The notes under the pieces were generated by a model that was not told where the DNA came from, searched no databases, and saw only the letters and a list, made by a program, of their open reading frames with translations. A program made the position numbers and the translations under genes. Positions 34,273 through 45,640 of a DNA stretch of 64,000 bases are shown here, in pieces. The stretch is from positions 1,707,032 through 1,771,031 of the forward strand of contig MU004182.1 in the NCBI GenBank assembly GCA_010093605.1. Reading direction: 5' to 3'. Position 1 is the stretch's first letter; each line of letters begins with the position of its first letter. Source of the DNA: Lophium mytilinum (taxonomy: Eukaryota > Ascomycota > Dothideomycetes > Mytilinidiales > Mytilinidiaceae).

Positions 34273-37200
34273 GGAAATGTGCAGATGTGAGGCTCGCCGA
34301 GTCGGGCACAGTGGAGGTCGCGGTCAGGGGGTGAGGAGCGCGTTGGATCTTTCCGGCACAATTTGAGGGTTGCTCTGGGCGTATACCCGGAGAGAACAGT
34401 GCCGCAACCAAGTGCACGGAATATGTATGTATGGCAGGGCAATGTGCGGTATTGCATAGAAGAATATACGGGCGAGAATGTGCAGTCTTCAGCGACAGCA
34501 AAGAGCGTGGACATACCCCTGTCTCTTTACATGCCCAGACCTGGGTCGCAAAAAGTGGCAGTTCCCCATGGACGACACCATGACCTTGCAAGAAGTCTTG
34601 AAAGTCTAAAAGCAGGAGCTGAAGAGCCGCGGTGCGCCTTCATAAGCTTTTCCGACACTCCTTGGGATCTTCTGCTACATTTCGAAGAGTCTGGGCACAA
34701 TTGAAAGCGACAGCGCTGAGGAACTCGGTGGGCCAGCACACAACAGCTTTCAGTGACTACCACTTTTCGGCGATGCAGTGCATCTGGATTTGGCCGGCAA
34801 ACCAGGGCCTGCATTCGCTGAAACGAATCGCCCCTGAATAGTGCTCCCGAACACGCAGACTCGGGGTCAGAAAAAGTGGCAGTCGTACACTATGCCAGTT
34901 TCTGTGACGCGCTACGAAATATTGAATTTCATAGCCAGCTTGACCCCTCTCCAATCACATCGGACCGTACCTCATCACGCCTCATCGCGGGTGCCGAACC
35001 CTGCCTGAACGCGAGGGGCGCAGAAAAGCAAACACCGCCAGCTGCCTGCCTCTCACCTCGCCAGAAGCAAAAGGGAAGCCGTGTTGTGCGGCTAGGGCAG
35101 CGCTTGCGGGGATCGCTTCCTGGGTGCTGCTGTGAGCAATGCTGTGCCAGGTGCCGTTGTGCACTCTTGGCCTGCAGGCTCCAGCATCGTGAAACCACCA
35201 GCGAGGTGGAAAAACTGCGTCGTCCGGGGGCTTGGGTTACGCTGTTTTTAGGCCGGAGAACACCCTCGGTCTTGCGGTGGAGGGGTGCTCGCCCGCACTT
35301 TGCAAACCCACGCGCTGTCACCTGTTCTGGAACCGTTTCGCCTTTGTCAGACTCTCCAGCTTTCTCGCAGGGACATCCCCGCGCCCTTGTTCGCCGTTCA
35401 AGCCTCTCTTCCATGCATCCCAAGTGCGCCTGGACCCCATCTTCTCCACACCTGCCTACCTAGTCCCCTAGTGTGTGCCCTAGCAAACTGACAACTGACA
35501 GCTGCCGGTATCTCCAACAAGGATGACTGCATTGCGGCCTCGAACCACCGGAGTGGCCTCAGAGGCGACGGTGTACAGCTCTCCAGAGCAAACCCCTGGC
35601 ACGAGACGCCGCATCCTCGTATTGCTAGGCTAAACACCTCCATCCTTGAGACGAAGAAGACTCAATTTGCAGTGATTGGTTATCTATATGCCGGCAGCTC
35701 GACATCAATCACCCGGATGTGCTTCCCAAGCATTCTCAAGAGGATCATCACTAGGAACAGCACCAACCACTCGTCTCCCAGAAGCTTATTATCCTCATAG
35801 CAAAATCCAGGATCAACCTCGCATCTAGAGTATTCTATGTAATGCAGACATCGATCACTGGAACGTACCGTCAATGACCGATGATCCCTGACCTGCATGG
35901 CATTTGAAGCGACGCGATTGCCGCTAGACACTGCGACTTCGACTCACCATTGCTGGGCCAAGACTCCTCTGACTCGAAGGGGTTGAAGATATGGACAGAG
36001 ACCGACATTGGGAGCCGCGACTCCCTACAATACTATGTTACCAGGAAAGACCTGTTTGTCAATCGGTTTCGAGGCATGCATTACTCCTTCAGCCCTCGAG
36101 AAAGGTCGACATTACAAAGCGCCTTATAAGACCGTTCTGCTCTAGACAGCCGGTTGTCTCCGCGTTTTACTTGGCCGTCAGCACTTGACTCGATACCTTT
36201 TCATGGATCCGAAACCTTTTCACCCATGCTTTATTATAGGCGGTGCAATTTATAACCGGTCTCCAGAAACCTGAACGTGGCTTCTGCTAACAATGGGATG
36301 GCACTCTTCACGATAAAGCAACTGACTTGACCCTCTACAAGGTAATAGCGCCTGCAACAAAAACAGGCCGAACCGAACTGCATTGCGCGCAAGTTGCTTC
36401 CGGTGGTCCAGCGGCCGGGGCTGAACATTTAAATATGGCTTGAGCGACCGGGAGGTGTCCTGCTCCAGTGCCCTGCAAGTTAACAGTATCCTAGTACGCG
36501 AATGACTGATGTGCACGAATTGTACTGTACTAGGACGATTTGGTAAAGCCTATAGCCTTTACTGCTCTCTTCGACATCCATGCTTCTCATGTCTGAGGAT
36601 CAATAAGCGGAAGTATCCCACTTCCCCGACGGTGCTGACCCAACGGGACAGGAAAAGCTGATGACTGGATAGCTGGCAAGGCAGAAGACCGTTGACGGAG
36701 AGGAAGACTAATGATGGTAGAATGACTAAGGGTTGCTTTTGCAGGCAAAGGGAAGTACCACTGGCTAAGGATTGAAGGAGTGCCAAATGATGCAGACGAA
36801 CGAGCGAATGGTGATGGCTAAACGCCCTAGAACTACCTTCCAACCATGTAGCCCTACATGGGCTTTGGAAATATAAAGATCCAAATGCTAAATTCCAAGA
36901 CTCTCTTTCTGTTCTATAAAATCCGCGCTTTAGGCATCCTATCTACCTCCCCATGTTCACTAATAACCCATGCTCGTCTCATATGTACGCTTACCTGTAA
37001 CTCTTTGGGGTGTCTCAATAGACTATCATACAGCGCAAGGTGAAGAGCTCCCATTGCGCTCAAAAATTAGGAGAATGCATTGGAGCACCCCACGCAGTGG
37101 CATACACACATTACTTTAAACTCACCCGACGTTTTGCGCGATATATGATTTTAGTCCACTGACTCCTAACTTGAAATTCTGATCCACGTCTAGCACGTCA

Positions 37201-37686
37201 AAACTCTTTCAGATGCACAGTTGATAGAGGTATGCCAGTGTCGCCTTACCACCTACTATATTTGGAGATCACGTGACAGTGCCAAGATCTGGCGACCTCC
37301 GAGCTTCTTACTTATTAGGATCTTTCTCAAATCAACAACATCACCTATGAATTGGGAACCTTGATTCGTTTGTATCATCATGTAAGTAAACTTCTTCTGT
37401 AACCCTTGACAAGGATGCTCTGGATGAGGAACATATCAATAAAGACTCAGCCGGACTTCCTTATCAATTGGAAATTTGCGTATCATCTTTTTCCTTTTGC
37501 TCTCATCCTTTCGTTAAAGGGGCCGACCTCCTTGGGAGCTATTGCAGCATCTATCTTTGCACTTCATGTGCTCGTATTTCTTATTTTATTACATGTGATC
37601 TGTGCCTCAATGAAGCTATCTCACAACGAAATCTCCTTCTTGTCCTACTGCAGAACACCCAGCTAACTCGACCATGTGACATTAGC
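34273..37686. other. intergenic, 3.4 kb
   Basis: This is the longest gap in the window, between divergently oriented genes. The left 500 bases should hold the Sec7 gene promoter and leader. A GC-richer island at about 34950-35500 has overlapping frames on both strands but no domain. A MITE copy lies at 36987-37111. The last 400 bases precede the hydrolase start. No other gene is supported. Confidence 0.45.
36987..37111. mobile_element. 125-bp MITE copy
   Basis: This has exactly the same length as the copy at 57424-57548 and aligns to it at both ends. The left end reads ACGCTTACCTGTAACTCTTT and the right end contains GCATTGGAGCACCCCACGC. Most differences between copies are C/T or G/A transitions, the pattern left by RIP or methyl-C decay. 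No coding capacity; a non-autonomous DNA transposon remnant. Confidence 0.65.
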
Positions 37687-39235
37687 ATGGTCGCCCTTGA
37701 ACCTGTCCTAAAGAAGGCATATTGGACTTTAGCCAGTCTTGGAGGTGTATACGCAATTTTCATCATCGCCCTACTCAATCCATGGATACAGCACCAGTAT
37801 GTCCAACATCGACGTCATCATACTATAGACTGTACTGAATCTCGCGTCAGTGCGCTTTACGCGCATAAGATCCATAGCGGCTTCTGGCACGACCTCAACA
37901 AGCCAGAATCATTTGGATTTGCAAGTACGATCACCATCTCGATCACTTCTTCAAGGATAGGCAGACGCTGATCAGAACCAGGAAACCAAGTTACCCCTTT
38001 CAACCTGTCTACGCCCGACGGAGAGACTTTGTACTGCTGGCACATCTTGCCGGTGGATGCGTATGCTGCCCATGAACGAGAGATCGCCAGAGCACCAGCC
38101 GGCCCATCAGACGACTTCAGCACCACTATTGGCTACAAGCTCCTCCGAGCAGACCCAGAGAGCCATATCGTCATCAACTGTATGTCACTCTACCAAGATC
38201 CCACTTACTCATCAGCAAGCTAACCCGGCTCTCTCAGTCCACGGAGTAAGCCTCCCCCATCCAACTCTAAACCCCTTTTCCACCCCAACTAACCGCCCAC
38301 CCCAGAACGCCGGCCACCTCGCCCAAGGCTGGCGCACCTCAACCTACAGCTCCCTCGCCTCCCTTCCACACACACACACCCTCGCCTGCGACTACCGCGG
38401 CTTCGGTTTCTCCACGGGTCGCCCCTCCGAGCCCGGCATCCTCACAGACGGCATCGCCCTCACGCACTACGCTCTCACCTCCCTCGCGCACCCAGCCTCC
38501 CGCACCGTCCTCCTCGGCCAATCCCTAGGCACGTCCGTCGCCGCCGGCGTAGCGCTGCACTTCTCCGCCCCCTCCACCCTCGACCTCCCCCTTTCCATCA
38601 CCCGGCCAGCGGAAGCCCTCCCACCCCAGTCTTTCGCCGGCATCGTGTTGGTAGCTACTTTCCCGTCGCTGCCGGAGCTGCTAACGTCGTATCGTATCCG
38701 CGGCGTGGTGCCTGTCCTCGCGCCCCTCCGGCCTTACCCGAAGATCGGGAAGTTCGTGGAGAAGTGGATTGTCGATACGTGGCCGACTGCTGCGCGGCTG
38801 ACGGCGCTAGTGGCGGCGGCGAAGGAGGGGAAGTTGGGGCTGAGGCTGTCGGTCTTGCATGCGCGGGATGATCCGGATATAGATTGGAAGCTTGGCGAGA
38901 AGGTGTTTGAGGCGATGCAGAAGGAGATGCTGAGGGATGGGCAGGTGGCGCAGGTGGAGGAGCGGCGGAGTGTGGTAGGGGTGGAGCGGGTGAGTAGGGG
39001 CGCGTTTGTGTATCGGGCGGTGGAGGATGTGGTGGTGGGTGTGGCTGATGAGGAGGGGGCGGAAGGGAAGAGGGGGCGGTTTGTGGAGTTGGAGGTTGTG
39101 AGGTATGGAGGTGAGTTGGTCGCGAGTACATCTCTTTTGTGTTGACCATAGCTAACCCCACTCACAGGACACAATCGCGTGGTGACCTACACTCCGGTCC
39201 TGCTCGCCGTCAAGCGAGCTTTTGCGTCTGTTTAG
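37687..39235 (+). CDS. membrane-anchored alpha/beta hydrolase (ABHD12-like)
   Basis: This is a serine hydrolase of 420 residues with an N-terminal membrane segment at about residues 10-30 (YWTLASLGGVYAIFIIALL). I read six exons: 37687-37796, 37851-37924, 37982-38179, 38238-38245, 38306-39110 and 39168-39235. The fourth exon is only 8 nt and supplies most of the Phe-His-Gly of the oxyanion motif FHGNAG (128-133). The nucleophile is Ser203 in GQSLG. A likely acid is the Asp of ARDDPD, and the catalytic His lies in GGHNR, encoded across the last intron. ABHD12-like enzymes cleave lysophospholipids or monoglycerides at membranes; the substrate here is not shown. Confidence 0.9.
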
Positions 39236-39845
39236 ATGACAGGCTGAATCTGGCCCTCATCCACCGTATTGACATCGCAAGTCTGGAAATCGGCCCCTCG
39301 CTTCTTTAATTCTCCTACACTCTAAACTATCGAAGCACCCCCAACCCACCTTAGATCTTAGACTCGTGTTACCATAGACTTCGCGCCTGATACTCACCCC
39401 GTAGACAATCACATCCCAGTTCAGAGTCAACTTGCCCTGTCTTTTGACTTTGACCCAATAAAGATCCAACCCGAGGGGTCAGGCTAGCTCTCGGTTACAT
39501 CTTGAAGCATCGAAATATCCAGACGGTCCCAAGACTCAGCACTTTCCTAAGCTGCCAGGACCTGCCTCTTCTGGATCAAACAGTACAAGATTATCAAGAG
39601 TCGAGTTCGTAAGATTGCCTACAAGATACTTATACACCCATGCCCAATCCATTATTAATAACCAAAATGCCCAACCCCAGCCCTCTAAATGCAGCCCTAC
39701 AGCGCTGTCAAGTACAGAGAAAAGCCCAGATCGTCACTTTTGTACACACATTCCCTCGGGCATCGCCTATCCATCAGCATCGCTGACCCAATCCCAAATC
39801 CACAAACATAGTTTCCGACAGCCCTCGCTCTTGCTCCCACATCAT
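39236..39845. other. intergenic between convergent genes
   Basis: 610 bases between the stop codons of the hydrolase and mitochondrial EF-G genes. It holds the two 3' UTRs, and nothing else is recognised. Confidence 0.5.
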
Positions 39846-42587
39846 CTACTTATTCCTCTCCTTCTGCGCCTTCTCATACTTCGTAATCAATTCCCGCTGC
39901 AACTGCGGCGGCGCCGGGTTGTAATGGCTAAACTCCATGCTAAACTCGCCCTTGCCCTGCGTCGCCGCCCGTAGCTGCGACGAAAACCCAAACATGCTGT
40001 TCAAACTGCAATCCGCATAGAGCGTGAAATCCTCCGGGCCGATTTCCGTGTCGTTGATAACCGCGTTACGCTTGTTCAACAGCCCCACGATGTTTCCTTG
40101 AAACTCGTTGGGGGCCGTGATAGTGGTTTTCATTAGGGGTTCGAGGACTTGGGGCTTCGCGGCCAAGAAAGCCTTGCGGAAGGCTTGCTGGGTGGCCATT
40201 TTGAAGGCCATTTCGGAGGAATCGGTCATGTGCGTTGCGCCGTCGTTGATGATCATGCTGGTGCCTAGCACGCGGTGGCCGAGCATGGGGCCGTTGCGGC
40301 AAGAGAGATCAAACCCTTTCTCGCAGGCGTACAAAAACTTCTCAGAGATTGTGCCACCGACGATGCGGTCCTCGAACTTGTTTTCGGCGAGTGACTCGGA
40401 TGGCTCCATGAAGCCGACGACGCGGGCGAAGTCACCCGCGCCACCGGTTTGCTTCTTGAGCGTGTGGTCGAATTTGACGTGCTCGGTGACGGTCTCGCGA
40501 TATGCGACTTGCGGCTGGCCGGTTTCACATTCGACTTTGTACTCGCGGCGCATGCGCTCGACGTAGATGTCAAGATGGAGTTCGCCCATGCCGGAGATGA
40601 TGGTTTCCTGGCTTTCGGGGTCGACATGGACGCGGAAGGTGGGATCTTCACGCTGGAAGCGGTTCATGGCTTTGGAGAAGTTGGGGGTGTCTTTGGTGTT
40701 CTTGGGTTTGATGGAGAGAGAGATGACGGGTTCGGGGACGAACATCGAGGACTGTATATATCAGAATCCAGAGTGTCGTTCCTAGGTGGAGGAACACTTA
40801 CCATAGAGTATCCTAATTGACCGTCAGTGAAGGTATCACCAGACGCACAATCGACACCAAACACAGCGCAGATCTCTCCAGCACCAATCTCCTGGACCTC
40901 CTCCATATCATTCGAATGCATACGAACAATCTTCGGGATCTTGACCTTCTTGTCTGATCTGGCATTGAACACCATCATGCCCTTCTTCAACGTTCCTTGG
41001 TACACTCGGATATACGTCAGTTGCCCGAAATTGCTCTCTTCCAGCTTGAACGCCAATCCCACAAATGGTAGCGAGTTGTACGAGACCAGCTTCACCGGTG
41101 CCTCCTTTTGCCGTCTGTCCAAAGCCATGTTCTCGACCTCCGCGGGATTGGGTAGGTAATCGCAGACACCATCCAACATAGGTTGTACCGACTTATCAGC
41201 CAACGCAGAACCCATCATTACAGGTGAGAACTTGAGGGCGATAGTCGCGCGCCGGATAGCAGCTTTGATCTGCTCGTTGGTCGGTTCGCGTTCGTCTAGG
41301 AAAATCTCCGCAATCTCATCGTCGACATCAGCCAGCGTCTCGATAAGCTTCGCCCTCTTTTCGTTCGCCAAGTCTACTAGATCTGGAGGAATCACGTCTG
41401 TCTCTACAATCTGCTCTCCCTTGGGCCCCTCGTTGTAGATAGCCTTCATCCTGATCAGGTCGACCACTCCCAGAAACCCGTCTTCGCGGCCAATGGGCAC
41501 CTGCACTGCTGCAGCCGGTATCCTGAGCTTGTGGTTGATTTGTTCGACAGCCTTCCACGGGTTCGCGCCCATGCGGTCCATCTTGTTGATAAATGATATC
41601 CTGGGCACATTATATCTCTTCATCTGCCTATCCACTGTGATACTCTGACTCTGGACACCAGAGACAGCACAGAGAATCATAACAGCTCCGTCTAGCACCC
41701 GCAGCGCTCTCTCCACCTCAATCGTAAAGTCGATATGTCCAGGTGTATCGATCAGGTTTATATGATATTTCACATCCTCGCCATTCTCCTTCTTTATCCA
41801 GTCGCAAAACGTCGCGGCGGATTGGATGGTGATACCCTTCTCGCGCTCGAGGTCCATGCTATCCATTTTGGCCCCCACGGCGTCTTTCCCGCGGACTTCG
41901 TGGATCGAATTGATACGGCCGGTGTAGTAGAGGACGCGTTCCGTTGCTGTGGTCTTACCCGAGTCGATATGTGCCTATCAGATTAAGCCTGTCAGCCTTG
42001 CGTTCTGACATACACACAGAACAATACATGAGGCCCCCAAAGCCAACATACTTACAGTATATGGCAACTGTAAGTACTCAACAAGTTTTGAAAAATAAAG
42101 GCTCCACGTACCGCAATCCCAATATTCCTAACCTTCCTCAACCTCACCGACTCCAACGGATCCAGATTCTCCACAATCGTCGACTGCGACAGCGTAGTAG
42201 GGTCCGCAATGGCTTGATCGAGTCTATCCTATCAATTAGCAAACATCCACCAGCAAACACCTCACAATCCCACCCAACGCAAAACAACACAACCCCAGTT
42301 CCTTCTCATCCACCTCTTCACCCCCCTCTTAATTCAACACCAAAAAAAACAGAGAAAAGAACTCACACCGCCGCCGCCGCCCCACTCTGCCACCTCCTCT
42401 GCCCCATCCCCACGCTCCTCCTCCTCCACGCCTCCAAACACTCTACACCCCCTCTCGCGCCATCCTCCCCTCTCCACCTCGCCGCCGCCACGCTGCTATA
42501 CGCACTCCGCCTCGCGTTGGCCCTCACGCCACACCGCAGCGCGCTCACTGCGCCGGCCTGCGCCCGGACGAGCCCATTGACCCTCAT
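39846..42587 (-). CDS. MEF1: mitochondrial elongation factor G1
   Basis: This is the GTPase that translocates tRNA and mRNA on mitochondrial ribosomes. Four exons (42367-42587, 42112-42223, 40802-41974, 39846-40751) give 803 residues. The first 60-70 residues are rich in Arg, Ala and Ser with almost no acidic residues, fitting a mitochondrial targeting sequence. The P-loop AHIDSGKTT follows the third exon junction. DTPGH and NKMD motifs are intact, and the EF-G domains IV and V follow with ATMSD-type segments. The 137-nt intron before the P-loop is unusually long and contains a 12-nt segment flanked by its own acceptor and donor; the normal reading skips it because [14 protein letters not shown] is the conserved sequence. 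Confidence 0.95.
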
Positions 42588-43330
42588 CGTGTGCCCGCAA
42601 AACGAGCGAGCGACCGATAAACCCAGTCACTGCGTAAGAGAGCAAGAGAAGAGAATAAACCGCGGGTTGCGAGTTCGTTGATGGGACGACGAGAGACGGC
42701 TCGCGATTCGAAAAAAGTTTAGGGCACGGCCTCGGGGGTCCGGAGATTTCGCGGGGTGCACGTGACCTTAGAAGAGAGAGCACTCGAAGGGGCGGTACTA
42801 ACGCATTGGCTTCATTTCTCACTGAACTCAATTCATCAGGCTTCAATCACGGGGTATGTCAGGGTTTGATACACTAAAGCTATTTTTCAATGTCAGTGGA
42901 TGATACTCGTCGACGACATCCCACTAGCACAAGTACCGAATACAACATGTCGCAGGTACACCCCAGTAATCCAACCAAGACGGCTCAACCACTCAGCCCA
43001 AGATCTGTATTAAGCACTCTACAAGGCTACGTAGAATACACGGATGAGCTTAGTGCAAACAATTTTTGAGAGAAAAAGACCCATCCAAACTGCGCTTCCG
43101 TGTCCGCAAACAATACCGTACGACAACCACCCACCCCTTTAGCACCGGCCTCTAACGAAGGAAGAGGTTTCCATGGTAGAGTGTGAGAAAGAACAATAGA
43201 CTCGGCTCCTGCAATGCTGGGCAATCCACTCCGGGGCTCAGAACGCTTGGAATACAGGAGGAAAATAGTGATGGAGGGGAGACGTGGGTTGCGAGAATGG
43301 TCCCAAAAGGGGGCGACGGGGATGGCGCGT
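42588..43330. other. intergenic, 0.74 kb
   Basis: MEF1 promoter and leader at the left and the 3' flank of the Ala/Pro/Glu-rich gene at the right. The minus-strand frame at 43027-43608 overlaps the end of the latter in another frame and is not called. Confidence 0.5.
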
Positions 43331-45640
43331 TTAGCGAATGGTCTGGCCTTCGAAGTTGGGGGTCTGCAGTATATCAGCTGGTGCAGCTTCGGTCTGATCG
43401 AGTGGTGTGGATTCGCGATCGGGCTCTTCGTGGCCAGCGGTTGTGTCTGCATCGTCGACGTGAGCGGGTTCAGCCGGCACGGCTTCATCCTCATGGTGGT
43501 CGTTGTCTCCATTAGTCGAGACCGCATCCTTGGCTTTGGCGGCACCCTCTGCCAGCTTCCTCTTTCCCTTGGCCGCCAGACCCTCATGTCCCGTCTTGGG
43601 CTTGACATGAGCCGCAGTCTTTCGGGGCGGAGAATTGACCTTCTCGTGGGTCTTGCTAGCAGAACTGGCAGTTGGCCTCATCATCCTAGCCAAGAATCCC
43701 TCATCAGGCCCCTTCAGTGACTGCCTGGAGTCCGGACGCTTTGCGGGCTGTGCAGGAAGAGACACCCGCGATGTCTGCTTTCGCACGGCGGCAACAGGCT
43801 TTGGTGCAGCGCGAGAGTTAGTCGAAGGCCGGCGGGTGAGATTCTGAGGCGCCGATCCGTCATCGACCTTGGCTGCGAATGATGCGGTCGGAGCAGTCAA
43901 ATGAGATGGCAGTTTGAGTGGACGGGTTGGCGACTTCGGTCGTGGCTTCTTGAACGGAGGCGTAGACGCTGTCGTGTCCTTGACGGGAGCTTTAGGCTTG
44001 CTCGCTGCCGGAGCAGTAGCAGTAGCTGTCGATGTGCGTTTCGGCTGGGCGGCTGGTGCCTTCGCCTTTGAAGCCGCAGGAGCTGCTTGCTTCGGTGTGA
44101 TAGGCGTCCTCGGAGCCTTGGACACCGCTGGCGACTTTGGTAGCGCGTTGCTTTGGGAGGCAGTGGCCTTGGTGGTATCCTTGGTGGATATCGTAGGAGG
44201 TTTGGTGGCTGAGGCCTTAGCTGGAGCCTTTCCTGAAGCAGGAGCATGGCTGGAGGCGCCATTGACCTTAGCCTTTGGATGTGTTACACCAGCCGATGAT
44301 GCTACGGGTGCCTTCGGCTTGGGCTCCTCTGAGATAGTTTCTGTTGGCTTGGGTTCCTCAGTGGGTGCCACAGCGGATGCCTCAGCGGGGGCTTCGGCGG
44401 GTACCTCAACGGGCTCGGTGGGTGCCTCAGCGGGTGCCTCGCCAAGTGCTTCAGCAGGTGCTTCAGCAGGTGTCTCAACGTGCTCAGCGGATGCCTCAAC
44501 GGGCTCAGCGGGTGCTTCAACGGGCTCAGCGGGTGCTTCAACGGGCTCAGCGGGTGCCTCAACGGGTTCGGCGGGGGCATCAACGGGTTCGGCGGGGGGA
44601 TCAACGGGTTCGGCGGCGGCATCAACGGGTTCGGCGGGTGCCTCAACGGTTGCTTCGATGGGTGCTTCAATGGGTATTTCAGCGGGTGCCTCAGTAGTCG
44701 CTTCGGCGGGTACTTCAGCAGGCGCCTCAGTGGGTGCCTTAGCGGGTGCTACAGCGGGTGCCGGGGGTGGTGGCGGCATCTCACTGCTCGAAGCCGCCGC
44801 TTGATCCTTGACCTCTGTAGGGACCTTCTCTGGGGCTTTCGCTTCCTCGACCGCTGGTGCAGTCTTCTCTGGAACTGCCTTGGAAGCCTCCTTGACTGGC
44901 ACCTCCTTGACTGCCTTGGGAGCCTCCTTGGCTGGCACCTCCTTGACTCTCTTCAACTTCGCTGGTGCTTTCTTGACAGGTGCCTCTTTAGCTGGCGCCA
45001 GGGGCTCCACAGCCTTCTCAACGGGCTTCAATTCCGCCATGAGATCTGCCGCCTTGCCCTTCTGTTGTGTGCCTTCTGCCTCCGGGAAATCAGACCCCTT
45101 CATTATTGATCCCAAATTGACCATGTCGCTAGGTGACGTCTGTTCTCGTATTTCTGTTGCCGGTCTCGATGAAGGTCTGCTCTCGATAGCTTGCTCTGGG
45201 ATGGTCTCTTCTATCTCCAAGCTCTTCTTGCGATCCTCCTTTTCTAGGCTAACCGTCTTCTTGAGCTCTAGCACTGTTTCTGCCTGGTCGTTACCAAGGC
45301 TGAAACTCTGGCGTCGATGCGCCGTGGGACTATTGATGCCGTCTGGCGTGCCCTTTACAGCACCAAGCTCCTTCGATGGGGAGAAGAACCCGGGAGACGC
45401 AAGTCCTGGAGACCCAAGGCCAGGAGACGCAAGCCCGCCACCGATACTCGGCTCGACAGAGACGAAGCTGGCGCGTATCTTAGACCGCGGACGGCCTTCG
45501 AGGTCGGTGTCGCTGGCGAGGCTGGAGGCAGCGGGAGAGCGTCCGCGGGGTTCAGGGGAGGAGGGCGCGGCGTGTTGGTTCTCGAACATAGCCCGGAGGT
45601 TGCGAACACCTCCGTTACTGCTGGTGCGATTCGAGGACAT
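43331..45640 (-). CDS. Ala/Pro/Glu-rich low-complexity protein, 769 aa
   Basis: I do not recognise a folded domain. One exon encodes 769 residues, nearly all predicted disorder. Two short segments look conserved-type: RSKIRASFVSVEPSIGG near residues 50-68 and GFLARMMRPTASSASK near 645-660. The middle is dominated by Ala-Pro-Glu-Val with a tandem 7-residue unit, APAEPVE, coded by a 21-bp minisatellite. Lys/Ala/Pro-rich segments flank it, and the C-terminus is acidic. No signal peptide is present, so it is not a secreted mucin despite its composition. Similar proteins often carry mucin-like names in fungal annotations. A cytoskeletal or cortical scaffold role is speculation. Confidence 0.8.
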   Translation of the reverse strand: MSSNRTSSNGGVRNLRAMFENQHAAPSSPEPRGRSPAASSLASDTDLEGRPRSKIRASFVSVEPSIGGGLASPGLGSPGLASPGFFSPSKELGAVKGTPDGINSPTAHRRQSFSLGNDQAETVLELKKTVSLEKEDRKKSLEIEETIPEQAIESRPSSRPATEIREQTSPSDMVNLGSIMKGSDFPEAEGTQQKGKAADLMAELKPVEKAVEPLAPAKEAPVKKAPAKLKRVKEVPAKEAPKAVKEVPVKEASKAVPEKTAPAVEEAKAPEKVPTEVKDQAAASSSEMPPPPPAPAVAPAKAPTEAPAEVPAEATTEAPAEIPIEAPIEATVEAPAEPVDAAAEPVDPPAEPVDAPAEPVEAPAEPVEAPAEPVEAPAEPVEASAEHVETPAEAPAEALGEAPAEAPTEPVEVPAEAPAEASAVAPTEEPKPTETISEEPKPKAPVASSAGVTHPKAKVNGASSHAPASGKAPAKASATKPPTISTKDTTKATASQSNALPKSPAVSKAPRTPITPKQAAPAASKAKAPAAQPKRTSTATATAPAASKPKAPVKDTTASTPPFKKPRPKSPTRPLKLPSHLTAPTASFAAKVDDGSAPQNLTRRPSTNSRAAPKPVAAVRKQTSRVSLPAQPAKRPDSRQSLKGPDEGFLARMMRPTASSASKTHEKVNSPPRKTAAHVKPKTGHEGLAAKGKRKLAEGAAKAKDAVSTNGDNDHHEDEAVPAEPAHVDDADTTAGHEEPDRESTPLDQTEAAPADILQTPNFEGQTIR
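44472..44650 (-). repeat. 21-bp coding minisatellite, ~8.5 units
   Basis: Units like TCAACGGGCTCAGCGGGTGCT (plus strand) repeat about eight and a half times and encode APAEPVE-type heptads in the Ala/Pro/Glu-rich protein. Adjacent copies are near-identical, so slippage or unequal exchange is recent. Flanking sequence (44340-44470 and 44650-44760) holds more diverged versions. Confidence 0.85.

Noticed and set aside
34876-35463. 195-codon plus-strand frame in the 3.4-kb gap
   Set aside because: An equally long frame runs antisense through the same GC-rich island; neither shows a domain or conserved-looking motif.
43914-44804. Long plus-strand Gly/Ala/Ser-rich frame antisense to the Ala/Pro/Glu-rich gene
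   Set aside because: It is the mirror of a low-complexity repeat; absence of stops follows from the 21-bp unit, and no promoter or domain supports it.
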